Source: Bradyrhizobium sp. MOS003 (GTDB lineage: Bacteria; Pseudomonadota; Alphaproteobacteria; Rhizobiales; Xanthobacteraceae). Taken from it: a stretch of 64,000 bases of DNA. The notes under the pieces are model-generated. The model did not search any database. It was given only the letters and a program-made list of their open reading frames with translations, and was not told the DNA's origin. The stretch is taken from positions 620,001-684,000 of the forward strand of contig NZ_PYFW01000004.1 in NCBI RefSeq assembly GCF_003020125.1, written 5' to 3'. Below are positions 7,948-20,200 of this stretch, one piece after another. Each line of letters starts with the position of its first letter. Position 1 is the stretch's first letter. The position numbers were made by a program, and so were the translations under genes.

Positions 7948-8517
7948 ATGATGAATCGCAGAACCATGCTCTTAGCTGCGCTGGCCGGCACGCTGGCGCC
8001 TGCAACGCGCGCGCTCGCCGATAGCGGCATGAGCCGGATCCCGGCCTACGCCTTTTCCTTCCCAGCCTTGTCCGGCGACGACATCCGCCTCGCCGCTTTC
8101 ACCGGCAAGCCGCTGCTGGTGGTCAACACGGCCTCGCTCTGTGGCTACACGCCGCAATATGCCGGCCTGCAGGAGCTCTGGAACGAGTTTCGCGCGCGTG
8201 GGCTCACCGTGATCGGCGTGCCTTCCAACGATTTCGGCGGCCAGGAGCCCGGCGGCAGCAGCGAGATTACGGAGACCGCGCACCACCAATATGGTGTTAC
8301 CTTTCCGATCACGGCCAAGGCCATCGTGGTCGGCGCAAAGGCGCATCCGTTCTACAAATGGGCTGCCGAGGCGCGGCCAAGGGACGTTCCGCGCTGGAAC
8401 TTCCACAAATATCTGATCGGCCGCGACGGCTATATCGCCGAGGTCTTTCCGTCCTCGGTCGAACCGGCCGACACGCGGATCAAGACGGCCATTGCCAGGA
8501 CGCTGGCCGACAGTTGA
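7948..8517 (+). CDS. Exported glutathione peroxidase family protein
   Basis: 189 aa with an N-terminal RR-containing signal (MMNRRTMLLAALAGTLAP, ALA cleavage), so exported, possibly by Tat. The thioredoxin-fold GPx domain carries the peroxidatic Cys in NTASLCGYTPQYAGLQELW, the Gln region (PSNDFGGQEPGG) and the Trp/Asn motif WNFHKYLIGRDG. These are the Cys-type tetrad regions of bacterial glutathione peroxidases. The reductant in the periplasm is unknown, as many bacterial homologues use thioredoxin rather than glutathione. Start ATG 7948 follows GGGGGA about eight bases upstream. Monocistronic. Confidence 0.9.
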   Translation: MMNRRTMLLAALAGTLAPATRALADSGMSRIPAYAFSFPALSGDDIRLAAFTGKPLLVVNTASLCGYTPQYAGLQELWNEFRARGLTVIGVPSNDFGGQEPGGSSEITETAHHQYGVTFPITAKAIVVGAKAHPFYKWAAEARPRDVPRWNFHKYLIGRDGYIAEVFPSSVEPADTRIKTAIARTLADS

Positions 8518-8682
8518 TGCGAGGCGCGCTCAATCCGGCTGGGCACAATTGTGACGGGATGCCAAACAGCCGTTGCAATGGCGATGGCCCACCATCTAGG
8601 CTAGGATCGTTTGGGGCAGGACGGTTGTGCCGAAGGCGAAAAGCAGCGGCGGAACAACGGGATCAATCTCGAGGACAACACC

Positions 8683-9711
8683 ATGCGTGTGGCGGCAGGA
8701 CTGATTTTGGCAAGCGCGATGTCGGTCGCGATGACCGGCGCAGGATGGTCGCAGACCCCGGCCGCAAAGCCCGCAGCCGCGACGCAAGCCGCCCCAGCGA
8801 CGACGACGCCGGCCGCAGCCGCGCCGACGGCGGCTCCGCCAGCAGCTCCCGCGCCGGCCGCAGCACCAGCGGGCTTCGTCAATCCGCCCCCGCCCAAGCA
8901 GGCACCGCAGCCGGCCCGCGCGGCCTGCAACACGCCGGGCGCGCTCGGTGTCGCCCGCACCGTCGAGATCGACACCACGGGCGGTCCCGGCTTTGGCTTC
9001 GAGCACTTCAAGGAGCTCGACTTCCTGCGCGACAAGGAGGTGGTGCTGACCTTCGACGACGGCCCCTGGCCCAGGAACACGCCCGCTGTGCTGAAGGCGC
9101 TCGCCGACGAATGCACCACCGGCATCTTCTTCTCGATCGGCAAGCACGCGACCTACGAGCCGGAGATCCTGAAGCAGGTCTACAACGCCGGCCACACCGT
9201 CGGCACTCACACTTGGTCGCACGCCAATCTCAACAACAAGAAGCTCACCGAAGCGCAACGCAAGGAAGAGATCGAGAAAGGCCTTTCCGCTGTGAAATGG
9301 GCGCTCGGCGGCATTTCGCCCTCGCCGTTCTTCCGCTTCCCGGCGCTTCAGCATCCGCCGGAGATGGTCACCTATCTCGGCAACCGCAACACCGCGATCT
9401 TCTCCTGCGACATCGACTCCTTCGACTTCAAGGCGTCCAAGCCCGAAAAGATCGTCGAAACCGTGATGAAGAAGCTCGACACCAAGGGCAAGGGCATCAT
9501 CCTGATGCACGATTTCCAGAAGCACACGGCGGAGGCCCTGCCCGAGCTGCTCAAGCGCCTGAAGGCCGGCGGCTACAAGGTGGTGGCGATGCGCGCCAAG
9601 TTCCCGGCTTCGTCGCTGCCCGAATACGACCAGGAGCTGCTCAAGGACGCCAAGCTGCCGACGGTGAGCCAGCGCCCGGTCAATTCCGTGGTGACGACCG
9701 TTTCCGAATAG
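8683..9711 (+). CDS. Polysaccharide deacetylase (NodB domain), exported
   Basis: 342 aa from ATG 8683 (GAGG eight bases upstream); a longer frame to 8611 is rejected because the signal peptide starts here. After the signal peptide lies a Pro/Ala-rich stretch (about 28-75), then a NodB/CE4 domain. TFDDGPWP holds the catalytic base and metal Asp; the HxxxxH-type metal ligands are in GTHTWSHANL; RFPALQHPPE is the Arg/Pro motif; LMHDFQKHTAE carries the final His. CE4 enzymes de-N-acetylate or de-O-acetylate polysaccharides or peptidoglycan. The target is not evident: no exopolysaccharide genes are adjacent. The DHFR-like gene follows after 6 bases. Confidence 0.92.
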   Translation: MRVAAGLILASAMSVAMTGAGWSQTPAAKPAAATQAAPATTTPAAAAPTAAPPAAPAPAAAPAGFVNPPPPKQAPQPARAACNTPGALGVARTVEIDTTGGPGFGFEHFKELDFLRDKEVVLTFDDGPWPRNTPAVLKALADECTTGIFFSIGKHATYEPEILKQVYNAGHTVGTHTWSHANLNNKKLTEAQRKEEIEKGLSAVKWALGGISPSPFFRFPALQHPPEMVTYLGNRNTAIFSCDIDSFDFKASKPEKIVETVMKKLDTKGKGIILMHDFQKHTAEALPELLKRLKAGGYKVVAMRAKFPASSLPEYDQELLKDAKLPTVSQRPVNSVVTTVSE

Positions 9712-9717
9712 ACGGCA

Positions 9718-10269
9718 TTGTCTTTCCGTATCGAAGGCTACGTCATCGTCTCCGCCGACGGCATGCTCGCCGACGCCAGCAATGTCATGCCCGACAGCCT
9801 GAAGTTCGAGGGCGACAAGCTGTTCTTCGAGCAGGCGCTCGACCGCGCCGCGCTGATCGTGCACGGCCGCAACTCGCATGAACAGCAGCCGAACTCGCCG
9901 CAGCGCAAGCGGCTGATCGTCACCCGCAAGATCAAGCCGCTCACCGTCGATCCCGAGATGCCGAACGCGACGCTGTGGAATCCGGAACATGCGAGCTTCG
10001 AGGAAGCCTGCGCCTTTGCCGATGTCGCCTCCGGCATGGTCGCCGTGATCGGCGGCCCCGTCGTGTTCGACATGTTCATGGACCGCTATGATACGTTCTG
10101 GCTGTCGGAAGCCCCGCATGTGCGCCTGCCCGGCGGCGAAGGCTGTTTCGTCGGGGTGCCGGCGCAGACGCCGCAGCAGGTGCTGACGTCACACGGGCTG
10201 CAGCCTGATGCGCCCTATCTACTCGACGCGGCGCACGGCGTGACCGTGACCCCGTGGCGACGAACGTAG
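9718..10269 (+). CDS. Dihydrofolate reductase-like protein
   Basis: 183 aa starting at TTG 9718, six bases after the deacetylase stop, so likely co-transcribed. The protein opens with a DHFR/RibD-C-like strand (GYVIVSADGMLADASN), has a HGRNSHEQQP helix region, KRLIVTRKI and the VAVIGGPVVFDMFM nucleotide-binding motif. These mark the RibD C-terminal/DHFR superfamily of NADPH reductases. It is not a canonical FolA: the usual substrate-binding Asp/Trp positions are not obvious. The pairing with a polysaccharide deacetylase has no clear functional reason. Confidence 0.75.
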   Translation: MSFRIEGYVIVSADGMLADASNVMPDSLKFEGDKLFFEQALDRAALIVHGRNSHEQQPNSPQRKRLIVTRKIKPLTVDPEMPNATLWNPEHASFEEACAFADVASGMVAVIGGPVVFDMFMDRYDTFWLSEAPHVRLPGGEGCFVGVPAQTPQQVLTSHGLQPDAPYLLDAAHGVTVTPWRRT

Positions 10270-10273
10270 GCCC

Positions 10274-10726
10274 TCAGACGTCCCCGTAGGCCGCCTCGGC
10301 CGGACGCGTGGTGCGGCCGTATCCCATGATCATGAACAAGGCGCCCATGATCGACAGGTTTTTCAGCGCGTCGACCACCATCTTGGCGTTGTCGGGCGGC
10401 GCCTGGTTCCAGAAATCGTCGAACAGCACGGTCGCAATCGCGACGTAAACGATCATCAGCATTGCGAAGAACCGGGCTCCGAAATTCAGTGCGATCATCA
10501 GGCCTGCGATGATCTCGAGACCGCCGACGGCGATCGCCAGCAGCTGCGGCGTGGTCATGGCGGTGGCCGTCTCGATTTGCTTGGCGTAAGGCGCGACGAT
10601 GTCGGGCACCACCACCTTGGTGGCAATGAAGTCGGCGGTCGCCTGGATGGCAAAGAGCTTGGTCGCGCCCGTGTAGATGAACAGCACGGCGAACAGGATC
10701 CGCCCGAAAGTCACGAACGCTGGCAT
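10274..10726 (-). CDS. DoxX family membrane protein
   Basis: 150 aa with four predicted membrane segments and the DoxX pattern: FGRILFAVLFIYTGATKLF at the start, GGLEIIAGLMIALNFGARF in the centre, and a final helix LSIMGALFMIMGYG. DoxX proteins are inner-membrane proteins sometimes linked to redox stress or sulfur oxidation, but biochemical roles are poorly defined. It is convergent with the DHFR-like gene (4 bases between stops) and has no co-directional partner. Confidence 0.88.
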   Translation of the reverse strand: MPAFVTFGRILFAVLFIYTGATKLFAIQATADFIATKVVVPDIVAPYAKQIETATAMTTPQLLAIAVGGLEIIAGLMIALNFGARFFAMLMIVYVAIATVLFDDFWNQAPPDNAKMVVDALKNLSIMGALFMIMGYGRTTRPAEAAYGDV

Positions 10727-10905
10727 GATCGGCCTCTTGGCAAAGCGCTAAGCACGGAACGCGCGAGGATTATGAAGAGTCGCGCGCCGCTTTACAAACG
10801 GGGAAATGGAGAACTGAAAGTATTACAAGGTGGCGACGCGGGCGGCGTAGTGGCGCTCCCCAGCGGAATCGAACCCTTGGACGAATTCGATCACCATTCT
10901 CTCGA

Positions 10906-10993
10906 CGTCATGGGCGGGCTTGACCCGGCCATCCACGGCTTGTCCCGCGGCACGACGATCGTGGTTGCCCTGGACAAGCCCGGGCAGGACGAG
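10906..10993. repeat. Long imperfect inverted repeat
   Basis: Left arm GTCATGGGCGGGCTTGACCC and right arm CTGGACAAGCCCGGGCAGGAC are imperfect complements around about 30 bases. The arm read in frame gives the phrase VMGGLDPAIH, the hallmark of a widespread repeat found between genes in Bradyrhizobium, Rhodopseudomonas and Methylobacterium. The surrounding 10727-11028 contains no supported gene; just left of the repeat is a short tRNA-3'-end-like sequence (see findings). Confidence 0.65.
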
Positions 10994-11028
10994 TTCGGGG
11001 AATGCTGATCCCTTACGTGAACGAGCCG

Positions 11029-13335
<2,307 letters not shown>

Positions 13336-13581
13336 GCGGTCTCTTGCCTCGCGTTACCGGCCTCAAACTACGGTGTCCTGACCGGTCTGTCGCGGGTCGC
13401 GGTATTCCGGGTCATGGAAACGGGATGAAGCACGCCGGGCGCCCCGGTGGCAACATCCGATTGCGCCCCCATCAACAGGGCGCGCGGTCAAATATCTGAT
13501 TGCGCTAGCTTTCCATGGACCGCGCGGCGTTTTGCGAATATGGCAGGTTGCGCGGTGGAAAATGAGCAACTGGAGCTGAGA

Positions 13582-15549
13582 ATGAAGCGGATCGTGGTCG
13601 GCCTGGTCGCACTCCTCGTGCTCGGCGCGGGCGGATGGTTCGGCTTCAATCTCTATGTCCAGCACCGGGCCACCAGCGAGGTCGAGGCGGCGTTCGAACA
13701 GATGCGCTCCGGCGGCGGCAAGGCGAGCCACGGCAAGATCACGTTCGAACTGGCGAGCCGGACGCTGACGATCGAGGACATCAATGTCGAGCCCGACCAG
13801 CCGCGGCTCGCCAACGTCAAGATCGCAAAGGTCACGGCCGTCGGCCTGCGCCAGCCGGATGACGCCCGTTTCTCGGCCGACAGCATTGAAGTGTCCGGGG
13901 TCGAGGTCGCCTTCACGTATACCGAGCCGGCCAAGCTGAAGGCGAACTACAAGATCCCGCAAGTCAGCGCCCGCGATTTTTCGGGCCCGACCCGCGCGGA
14001 CGGCACGTCGCTATCCGGTTCGATCATCGACATGTACCGCTTCATGCTCGCGCAATACGCCACCGTCTCGGCGTCCTCGATCGTGGTGCCGACCGTCACG
14101 GTCAATGTCGATGCAGGCCCCGGCACCCCCGGCGGCGGCGACTACGTCTATTCGGGCCTGTCGGTGCAGAACGTCGACCGCGGCAAGATCGAAACGGCGA
14201 AGACGGACCGCATCACCTTTACAATCGACCTCGCCCAGCCGGGCAAGCCCGCGAAAATGACCGGCGAAATGTCGGGTCTTGCCGCCCACGATTTCGACGC
14301 GACCGCCGTGCGGGCCGCTCTCGATGAGCACGGGTCGAGCGACGACAGCTTTCACAGGATCTATCGGCGCATCTCGGTCAACTCCTATGTGGTGACGACG
14401 GCACCGGGCGTGCGCGTGCAGGTCGACGGCTTCGCCTTCGACGACATTTCTATCCGGCCCTCGAAATTCCGCCCGGCCGAGATCATCGCGCTGGTGCCGG
14501 CTGATGGCTCGACCCCCACGCCGGCGCAGTCGCGCGACATCATGGCAAAGGTGGCCGACTTCTTCGAGGGCTTTCGGATCGGCAAGGTCGAAATCGGCAA
14601 GCAGACGGTCGAGACGTCGCAAGGAACTGGGCGGCTCAACGCCGTCAAATACGACCAGGACAGGATCGCGCTGGAAGGCCTCGTCATGCCGCTGCCGCAG
14701 GGGCAGCTCAAGATGGAGAGCTTCGCTCTGAAGTCCTTCAGCGCGGCGAAACTGATGCGCTGGGCGGCGAGTCTTCGATCACCCGGACAACCGCCCTCAC
14801 CCGATCAGATGCTCGGCCTGTTCGGGGTGCTCGAAGGCGCCGAAATCAAGGGCGTGGTCTCGCCCTACAAGACCACGCGGCAGCTCTTCACCGTCGATAC
14901 GATCAGCCTGAACTGGAGCCAACTGGTCGGATCGATTCCGAGCAGGGCCAATCTGGTCGTGAAGATGGTCACGCCGACCGATCCTGCCAATCCGGCGCTG
15001 CAGCCGCTGATCATGGCAGGCGTGGACAAGCTCGCGATCGACGTCGATCTCGGTGCGGCCTGGACGGAATCGTCGGGGGCCTTCGCGCTCGCGCCGGCCA
15101 CGATCGATCTGGGCAATCTCGCCAGGGCTCAGGCCCGCCTCGCGCTCGCCAACGTGCCGCGCGGCCTGTTCACGACAGATCCGGTGCAGGCGATGGGCCA
15201 GGCGACGCAGGTCGAGACTGGCGCGATAGAGCTCTCGCTACGCGACAGCGGCGTGGTCGATCTCGTCGTGGCGCAGTTCGCGCGCATACAGAATGTCAGC
15301 CGCGACGCCGCACGCAACGCCATCGTCGAGATGATCAGGGCGCAAGGTGAGAGGATCGCCGCCTCCAATCTCGATGCCAGGACTGCGGTCGATGCGCTTG
15401 CGGGATTCGTCGCAACGTCAGGCCAAACGCTCACGATCAAGCTGACCCCGCTCGGCAAGCTGCCGGTGCTTCAGCTCATGGATGTCCTCAACAACGAGCC
15501 GATCATCGCGCTGGCGCAGTTCAGGATCGAGGCCTCGACGGGGTTGTAG
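13582..15549 (+). CDS. Large membrane-anchored periplasmic protein, unknown
   Basis: 655 aa from ATG 13582 with GGAG seven bases upstream; a frame reaching back to 13447 has no ribosome site. One N-terminal membrane segment (RIVVGLVALLVLGAGGWFGF) is followed by an all-periplasmic body rich in beta-like alternation (TIEDINVEPDQPRLANVKIAK, FAFDDISIRPSKF, KVEIGKQTVETS). The layout is like large AsmA or DUF945-type anchored proteins, but I see no diagnostic motif and do not assign a family. Ends near TIKLTPLGKLPVLQLMD. Stands alone between maeB and aspS, with a large inverted repeat downstream. Confidence 0.75.
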   Translation: MKRIVVGLVALLVLGAGGWFGFNLYVQHRATSEVEAAFEQMRSGGGKASHGKITFELASRTLTIEDINVEPDQPRLANVKIAKVTAVGLRQPDDARFSADSIEVSGVEVAFTYTEPAKLKANYKIPQVSARDFSGPTRADGTSLSGSIIDMYRFMLAQYATVSASSIVVPTVTVNVDAGPGTPGGGDYVYSGLSVQNVDRGKIETAKTDRITFTIDLAQPGKPAKMTGEMSGLAAHDFDATAVRAALDEHGSSDDSFHRIYRRISVNSYVVTTAPGVRVQVDGFAFDDISIRPSKFRPAEIIALVPADGSTPTPAQSRDIMAKVADFFEGFRIGKVEIGKQTVETSQGTGRLNAVKYDQDRIALEGLVMPLPQGQLKMESFALKSFSAAKLMRWAASLRSPGQPPSPDQMLGLFGVLEGAEIKGVVSPYKTTRQLFTVDTISLNWSQLVGSIPSRANLVVKMVTPTDPANPALQPLIMAGVDKLAIDVDLGAAWTESSGAFALAPATIDLGNLARAQARLALANVPRGLFTTDPVQAMGQATQVETGAIELSLRDSGVVDLVVAQFARIQNVSRDAARNAIVEMIRAQGERIAASNLDARTAVDALAGFVATSGQTLTIKLTPLGKLPVLQLMDVLNNEPIIALAQFRIEASTGL

Positions 15550-15566
15550 GCAAGAGAGGCGATCTC

Positions 15567-15699
15567 GTGTCCCGGACGCGCTGCAACGCGCGAGCGTTGC
15601 TGCGCAGAGCCGGGACCCAGAACGCTTGATGCTCGCTGAGACATGGGCCCTGGCTCTGCAGCGCACCGCTAAGAAGCGCTGCGCAGCGTCCGGGGCACA
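15567..15699. repeat. Large inverted repeat between convergent genes
   Basis: Left arm GTGTCCCGGACGCGCTGCAA with a second block CTGCGCAGAGCCGGGACCCA; right arm begins TGGGCCCTGGCTCTGCAGCG and ends GCGCAGCGTCCGGGGCAC. The arms are about 50 bases each and complementary with mismatches, so the transcript would form a long hairpin. It lies between the stops of the unknown at 13582 and aspS and may act as a bidirectional transcription barrier. It belongs to the large palindromic repeat families seen in Bradyrhizobium genomes. Confidence 0.7.
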
Positions 15700-15705
15700 A
15701 GTTCC

Positions 15706-17478
15706 TCACTTCTGCGGCAGGTTCACCCGCACATGCAGCTCACGGAGCTGCTTTGTGGTGGCTTCCGACGGGGCGCCCATCAGCAGGTCCATGGCCTGCT
15801 GGTTCATCGGGAACAGCGAGATCTCGCGCAGATTGTTGGTGCCGCACAGAAGCATCACGATGCGGTCCACACCGGCGGCCATGCCGCCATGCGGCGGGGC
15901 GCCGTACTGGAAGGCGCGGTACATGCCGCCGAAGCGGTCGACCACTTCCTGCTCGCCATAGCCCGCGATCTCGAACGCCTTCACCATGGCTTCCGGAACG
16001 TGGTTGCGGATGCCGCCCGAGGCGATCTCGTAGCCGTTGCAGGTGATGTCGTACTGGTACGCCTTGATGGTCAGCGGGTCCTGGCCCTTCAGCGCGTCGA
16101 GGCCGCCCTGCGGCATCGAGAACGGGTTGTGCGAGAAGTCGACCTTCTTGTCCTCCTCGTTGTACTCGTACATCGGGAAGTCGACGATCCAGGCGAGCTC
16201 GAACCGCTCCTTGTCGGTGAGATTCAATTCCTCGCCGACCTTGTTGCGGGCCAGACCCGAAAACTTCCAGAACTTGTCGGGATCGCCGGCGACGAAGAAG
16301 GCGGCATCGCCCTCCTTGGTGCCGATCTGTGCGCGGATCGCGGCGGTGCGCTCCGGCCCGATGTTGTTCGCCAAGGGACCTGCGCCCCCGCCGCCCTCGC
16401 GCCACATGATGTAGCCGAGCCCGGGCTGGCCCTCACCTTGCGCCCACGAGTTCATGCGGTCGCAGAAGGCGCGGCTGCCGCCGCCCGGTGCCGGAATGGC
16501 CCAGACCTGGTTCTTGGGGTCCTCTAACATTCGCGCGAACACCTTGAAGCCGGAACCGCGGAAATGCTCGGAGACGTCCTGCATCTCGATGGGGTTGCGC
16601 AAATCCGGCTTGTCGCTGCCGTATTTGCGCAGCGCTTCGGCGAACGGGATGCGGCGCCAGTTCTTCGACACCGGCTTGCCCTTGGCGAACTCTTCGAACA
16701 CGCCCGTGATCACAGGCTCCATGGCCGCGAAAACGTCTTCCTGAGTCACAAAGCTCATCTCGACGTCGAGCTGATAGAACTCGCCGGGCAGACGGTCGGC
16801 GCGCGGGTCCTCGTCGCGGAAGCACGGCGCGATCTGGAAGTAGCGGTCGAAGCCCGACATCATCAGCAGCTGCTTGTACTGCTGCGGGGCCTGCGGCAGC
16901 GCGTAGAACTTGCCGGGATGGATGCGCGACGGGACGAGGAAGTCGCGCGCGCCTTCCGGCGAGGACGCGGTCAGGATCGGCGTGTTGAACTCGAAGAAGC
17001 CCTGCCCCTCCATGCGCCGGCGCATCGACTTGATGATGTCGACGCGCGTCATGATGTTCTGGTGCAGCTTCTCGCGCCGCAGGTCGAGGAAGCGATATTT
17101 GAGCCTGATGTCTTCGGGATATTCCTGGTCGCCGAACACCGGCAGCGGCAGGTCGCCGGCCGGGCCCAGCACCTCGATCTCGGTGACATAGATCTCGATC
17201 TTGCCGGTCGGCAGATCGTCATTGTCGGTGCCCTCGGGCCGGCGGCGGGCCTTGCCGTCCATCCGCACCGTGAATTCCGAGCGCAGCTTCTCGGCCTGCG
17301 CGAAGGCCGGCGAGTCCGGATCGACCACGCACTGGGTCAGGCCGTAATGGTCGCGCAGGTCGATGAACAGTACGCCGCCATGGTCGCGAACGCGATGGAC
17401 CCAGCCCGACAGGCGGACCGTCTCGCCGATGTTGCTCTCGCGGAGCGCGCCGCATGTATGTGACCGGTAGCGATGCAT
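15706..17478 (-). CDS. aspS: Aspartyl-tRNA synthetase
   Basis: 590 aa, the normal length of the bacterial type. It begins [14 protein letters not shown] and has the OB-fold anticodon-binding domain ([20 protein letters not shown], about 24-45), class II motif 2 ([16 protein letters not shown]), the GAD insert ([18 protein letters not shown]) and motif 3 ([15 protein letters not shown]). It charges tRNA-Asp; whether it also charges tRNA-Asn cannot be decided by eye. I saw no asnS or gatCAB in the window. Divergent from selO, with about 196 bases of promoter region between. Confidence 0.97.
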   Translation of the reverse strand: MHRYRSHTCGALRESNIGETVRLSGWVHRVRDHGGVLFIDLRDHYGLTQCVVDPDSPAFAQAEKLRSEFTVRMDGKARRRPEGTDNDDLPTGKIEIYVTEIEVLGPAGDLPLPVFGDQEYPEDIRLKYRFLDLRREKLHQNIMTRVDIIKSMRRRMEGQGFFEFNTPILTASSPEGARDFLVPSRIHPGKFYALPQAPQQYKQLLMMSGFDRYFQIAPCFRDEDPRADRLPGEFYQLDVEMSFVTQEDVFAAMEPVITGVFEEFAKGKPVSKNWRRIPFAEALRKYGSDKPDLRNPIEMQDVSEHFRGSGFKVFARMLEDPKNQVWAIPAPGGGSRAFCDRMNSWAQGEGQPGLGYIMWREGGGGAGPLANNIGPERTAAIRAQIGTKEGDAAFFVAGDPDKFWKFSGLARNKVGEELNLTDKERFELAWIVDFPMYEYNEEDKKVDFSHNPFSMPQGGLDALKGQDPLTIKAYQYDITCNGYEIASGGIRNHVPEAMVKAFEIAGYGEQEVVDRFGGMYRAFQYGAPPHGGMAAGVDRIVMLLCGTNNLREISLFPMNQQAMDLLMGAPSEATTKQLRELHVRVNLPQK

Positions 17479-17674
17479 GGTCGTCCCAAAAATGATGTCG
17501 GAGGAAACGAATCGGACGACCTGTCACGGCCGGTCCGAGATTGCGGCAGGGTTTACCCGACGAGGCCGGAGGCGGCAACCAAGGGAACGCCCTGTTTTGG
17601 GCCGGAGGCGTCCAATTTTGCCCAATCTGGGCCCATCCCTTTGCCATTAGCCGTTCCAGCCCTATCTTGAAGCC

Positions 17675-19147
17675 ATGACAGTGCATTTCCCCTTCCAGAA
17701 CTCCTATTCGACGCTGCCGGACAGCTTCTTTGCCCGCGTCGCGCCGACCCCGGTCGCGGCCCCCCGGCTGATCAAGTTGAACCGGCCGCTGGCGCTCCAG
17801 CTCGGGCTTGATCCTGACTTGCTGGAGACCCCCGAAGGCGCGGCGATCCTGGCCGGCAAAACGGTTCCGGAAGGCGCCGATCCCATCGCCATGGCCTATG
17901 CCGGCCACCAGTTCGGGCATTTCGTGCCCCAGCTCGGCGACGGCCGCGCCGTCCTGCTCGGCGAGGTCATCGACAAAGACGGCGTCCGCCGCGACATCCA
18001 GCTCAAGGGATCCGGTCCCACCCCATTCTCCCGCCGCGGCGACGGCCGCGCCGCGCTCGGACCCGTGTTGCGCGAATACATGGTCAGCGAAGCCATGTTC
18101 GCGCTCGGCATTCCGACCACCCGCTCGCTCGCGGCCGTGATCACTGGCGAGCACGTCATGCGCGAGACCGCGCTGCCCGGCGCGGTGCTGACGCGTGTCG
18201 CCTCGAGCCACATCCGGGTCGGCACCTTCCAGTTCTTCGCCGCCCGCCGCGATACCGAGGCGGTCCGGCGGCTCGCCGACCACGTGATCGTCAGGCACTA
18301 TCCGGAGCTGCGCGACGCGGAGCGGCCCTATCACGCGCTGCTCGCCGGCGTGGTTGCGCGCCAAGCCCAGCTCGTCGCACGCTGGCTGCTGGTTGGCTTC
18401 ATCCACGGCGTGATGAACACCGACAACAGCTCCATTTCCGGCGAGACCATCGATTACGGCCCTTGCGCCTTCATGGACACCTACAATCCTTCGCAGGTGT
18501 TTTCCTCGATCGACGAGATGGGCCGCTATGCCTATGCCAACCAGCCGCGTATCGCGCTGTGGAATCTGACGCGCCTCGCCGAATGCCTGCTGCCGCTGTT
18601 TTCCGACGAGCAGGAGAAGGCGGTCGCCGAAGCCCAGGATATTCTCGGCGCCTTCTCCGACCAATTTAGCGCCGCCTATCAGGCCGGGCTGCGCAGGAAG
18701 GTCGGCTTGTTCACCGAGCGCGACGGCGACGAGGCGCTGATCCAGGACCTGCTGGATGCCATGGCCAAGAACCAGGCCGACTTCACCCTCACCTTCCGCA
18801 AGCTCGGCGATGCCGCCGTTGATGACAGCGCGGATGCGCGTGCGCAGTTCATGGAGCCCGCAGCCTTCGACGAGTGGGCCGGCCGCTGGCGCGCGCGCAT
18901 CGCACTGGAGCAGGAAGGCGCGACCGAGCGGCAGGCCGCGATGCACTCGGTCAACCCGCTCTTCATCCCGCGCAACCACCGCGTCGAAGCCGTGATCCAG
19001 GCCGCCGTGAATGACGACGACTACGCACCATTCGAGGAATTGGTGAAGGTACTGGCCAAGCCGTTCGACGATCAGCCCGAGTACGCCGCCTACGCCGATC
19101 CGCCGCTGCCGGACCAGCGTGTGCTGCAGACGTTCTGCGGGACGTGA
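17675..19147 (+). CDS. selO: Protein adenylyltransferase SelO (YdiU/UPF0061)
   Basis: 490 aa, full length. SelO is a pseudokinase-fold enzyme that transfers AMP to Ser/Thr/Tyr of proteins, linked to redox stress. The nucleotide-binding and catalytic motifs are present: [43 protein letters not shown], and [16 protein letters not shown] with the metal-binding Asn/Asp. The protein ends in FCGT: the conserved C-terminal Cys (selenocysteine in eukaryotes), so the proposed redox switch is retained. Monocistronic. Confidence 0.95.
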   Translation: MTVHFPFQNSYSTLPDSFFARVAPTPVAAPRLIKLNRPLALQLGLDPDLLETPEGAAILAGKTVPEGADPIAMAYAGHQFGHFVPQLGDGRAVLLGEVIDKDGVRRDIQLKGSGPTPFSRRGDGRAALGPVLREYMVSEAMFALGIPTTRSLAAVITGEHVMRETALPGAVLTRVASSHIRVGTFQFFAARRDTEAVRRLADHVIVRHYPELRDAERPYHALLAGVVARQAQLVARWLLVGFIHGVMNTDNSSISGETIDYGPCAFMDTYNPSQVFSSIDEMGRYAYANQPRIALWNLTRLAECLLPLFSDEQEKAVAEAQDILGAFSDQFSAAYQAGLRRKVGLFTERDGDEALIQDLLDAMAKNQADFTLTFRKLGDAAVDDSADARAQFMEPAAFDEWAGRWRARIALEQEGATERQAAMHSVNPLFIPRNHRVEAVIQAAVNDDDYAPFEELVKVLAKPFDDQPEYAAYADPPLPDQRVLQTFCGT

Positions 19148-19216
19148 GGCGGGTTCGAGCGCTCACGACCATCCCCAAATTATGCACTGCGTGGATCGCG
19201 CCTTGCGCGGTCCGTT

Positions 19217-19260
19217 GCGGTTCCGCGGGCCCTGTGGACACCTCTGCCCGCGGGAACCGC
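19217..19260. promoter_or_regulatory. Strong hairpin upstream of the transporter operon
   Basis: GCGGTTCCGCGGGC (19217-19230) and GCCCGCGGGAACCGC (19246-19260) are complementary apart from one bulged base, with a 15-base loop. No T-run follows, so it is not a classical terminator for selO on the plus strand. It lies about 90 bases before the phosphodiesterase start. A leader structure or a factor-dependent end of selO are both possible. Confidence 0.45.
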
Positions 19261-19350
19261 TGTCATCAAACTGAAACACACACACTCTAACCGCCTGTCA
19301 GGGTCGTCTTGCTGGAGACGTCCGTTCTCCAACACACTCTGACAAGCGCC

Positions 19351-20199
19351 ATGCCCTTCAAATTCATCCACCTCACCGACACGCATCTGGCGAATCCCGG
19401 CTCGACCCTCTATGGCCTCGATCCGCGCGCCCGGCTGGACGCGGCGATCGCCGACATCAACAAGCACCAGGCGGATGCTGCCTTTGCGGTCGTGACCGGC
19501 GACCTCACCCATTGGGGCGAGGCTGAATCCTACGCCAATTTCGCCGACGCGATGGCCGCGCTGACGATCCCTTACATCGCCATGGTCGGCAATCACGACC
19601 GCCGCGTCACCTGCCTCGACGCGCTCAAGGCCGCGCCGCGCGATTCCAACGGCTTCGTGCAGGGCACGCGCACCACCGAGCACGGCCTGTTCGTCTTCCT
19701 CGACACGCTGGACGAGACAAGCCACGCCGGCGAGATGTGCGCCAAGCGCTTCGACTGGCTCGCGAAGACGCTCGCGGCTGCGCCGGCCGACATGCCGTTC
19801 GTCGCGTTCATGCATCACCCGCCCTTCCCGATCGGCGTCCATGCGATGGACGAGATCGGGCTGAAACAGAGCGCGGAGTTCGCCGAGGTGATCGCGCCCT
19901 ATCGCTCCCGCATCCGCCACCTCTTCTTCGGTCATGTGCACCGTCCGATTTTCGGCAGCTACGGCAAGATTCCGTTCTCCACCCTGCGCGGTACCAACCA
20001 TCAGGTCTGGTTCGAGCTCGACGCCGGCGCGCCGCATCTGGCGAGCCACGAGCCGCCCGCCTATGGCGTGGTGCTGATCGACGACGAAAACCTGGTCGTA
20101 CACAGCCACGACTTTCTCGACACCAGTCTGCGCTTCCCCTTCGAGCCACCGGCGGGGGTGGACGGCCGCGACTATGCACTCAACTTTCCGGCGCGGTGA
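19351..20199 (+). CDS. GpdQ-like metallophosphodiesterase
   Basis: 282 aa from ATG 19351; a TTG at 19309 would add 14 residues. The binuclear metallophosphoesterase ligands are all visible: DTH near residue 10 (FIHLTDTHLA), GD in VVTGDLTHWG, GNHD in MVGNHDRR, His in FMHHPPFPIG, and GHVH in LFFGHVHRP. Length and the HHPP-P-G-hA-MD pattern are closer to glycerophosphodiesterase GpdQ and CpdA-like enzymes than to other classes. It is the first gene of a four-gene operon with an ABC importer, suggesting that it cleaves a diester the importer brings in, such as a glycerophosphodiester. Cyclic-nucleotide cleavage is an alternative. Confidence 0.85.
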   Translation: MPFKFIHLTDTHLANPGSTLYGLDPRARLDAAIADINKHQADAAFAVVTGDLTHWGEAESYANFADAMAALTIPYIAMVGNHDRRVTCLDALKAAPRDSNGFVQGTRTTEHGLFVFLDTLDETSHAGEMCAKRFDWLAKTLAAAPADMPFVAFMHHPPFPIGVHAMDEIGLKQSAEFAEVIAPYRSRIRHLFFGHVHRPIFGSYGKIPFSTLRGTNHQVWFELDAGAPHLASHEPPAYGVVLIDDENLVVHSHDFLDTSLRFPFEPPAGVDGRDYALNFPAR

Positions 20200-20200
20200 G

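Noticed and set aside
10906-11008. Protein frame with phrase VMGGLDPAIH
   Set aside because: It is the translation of a known repeat family, not a gene.
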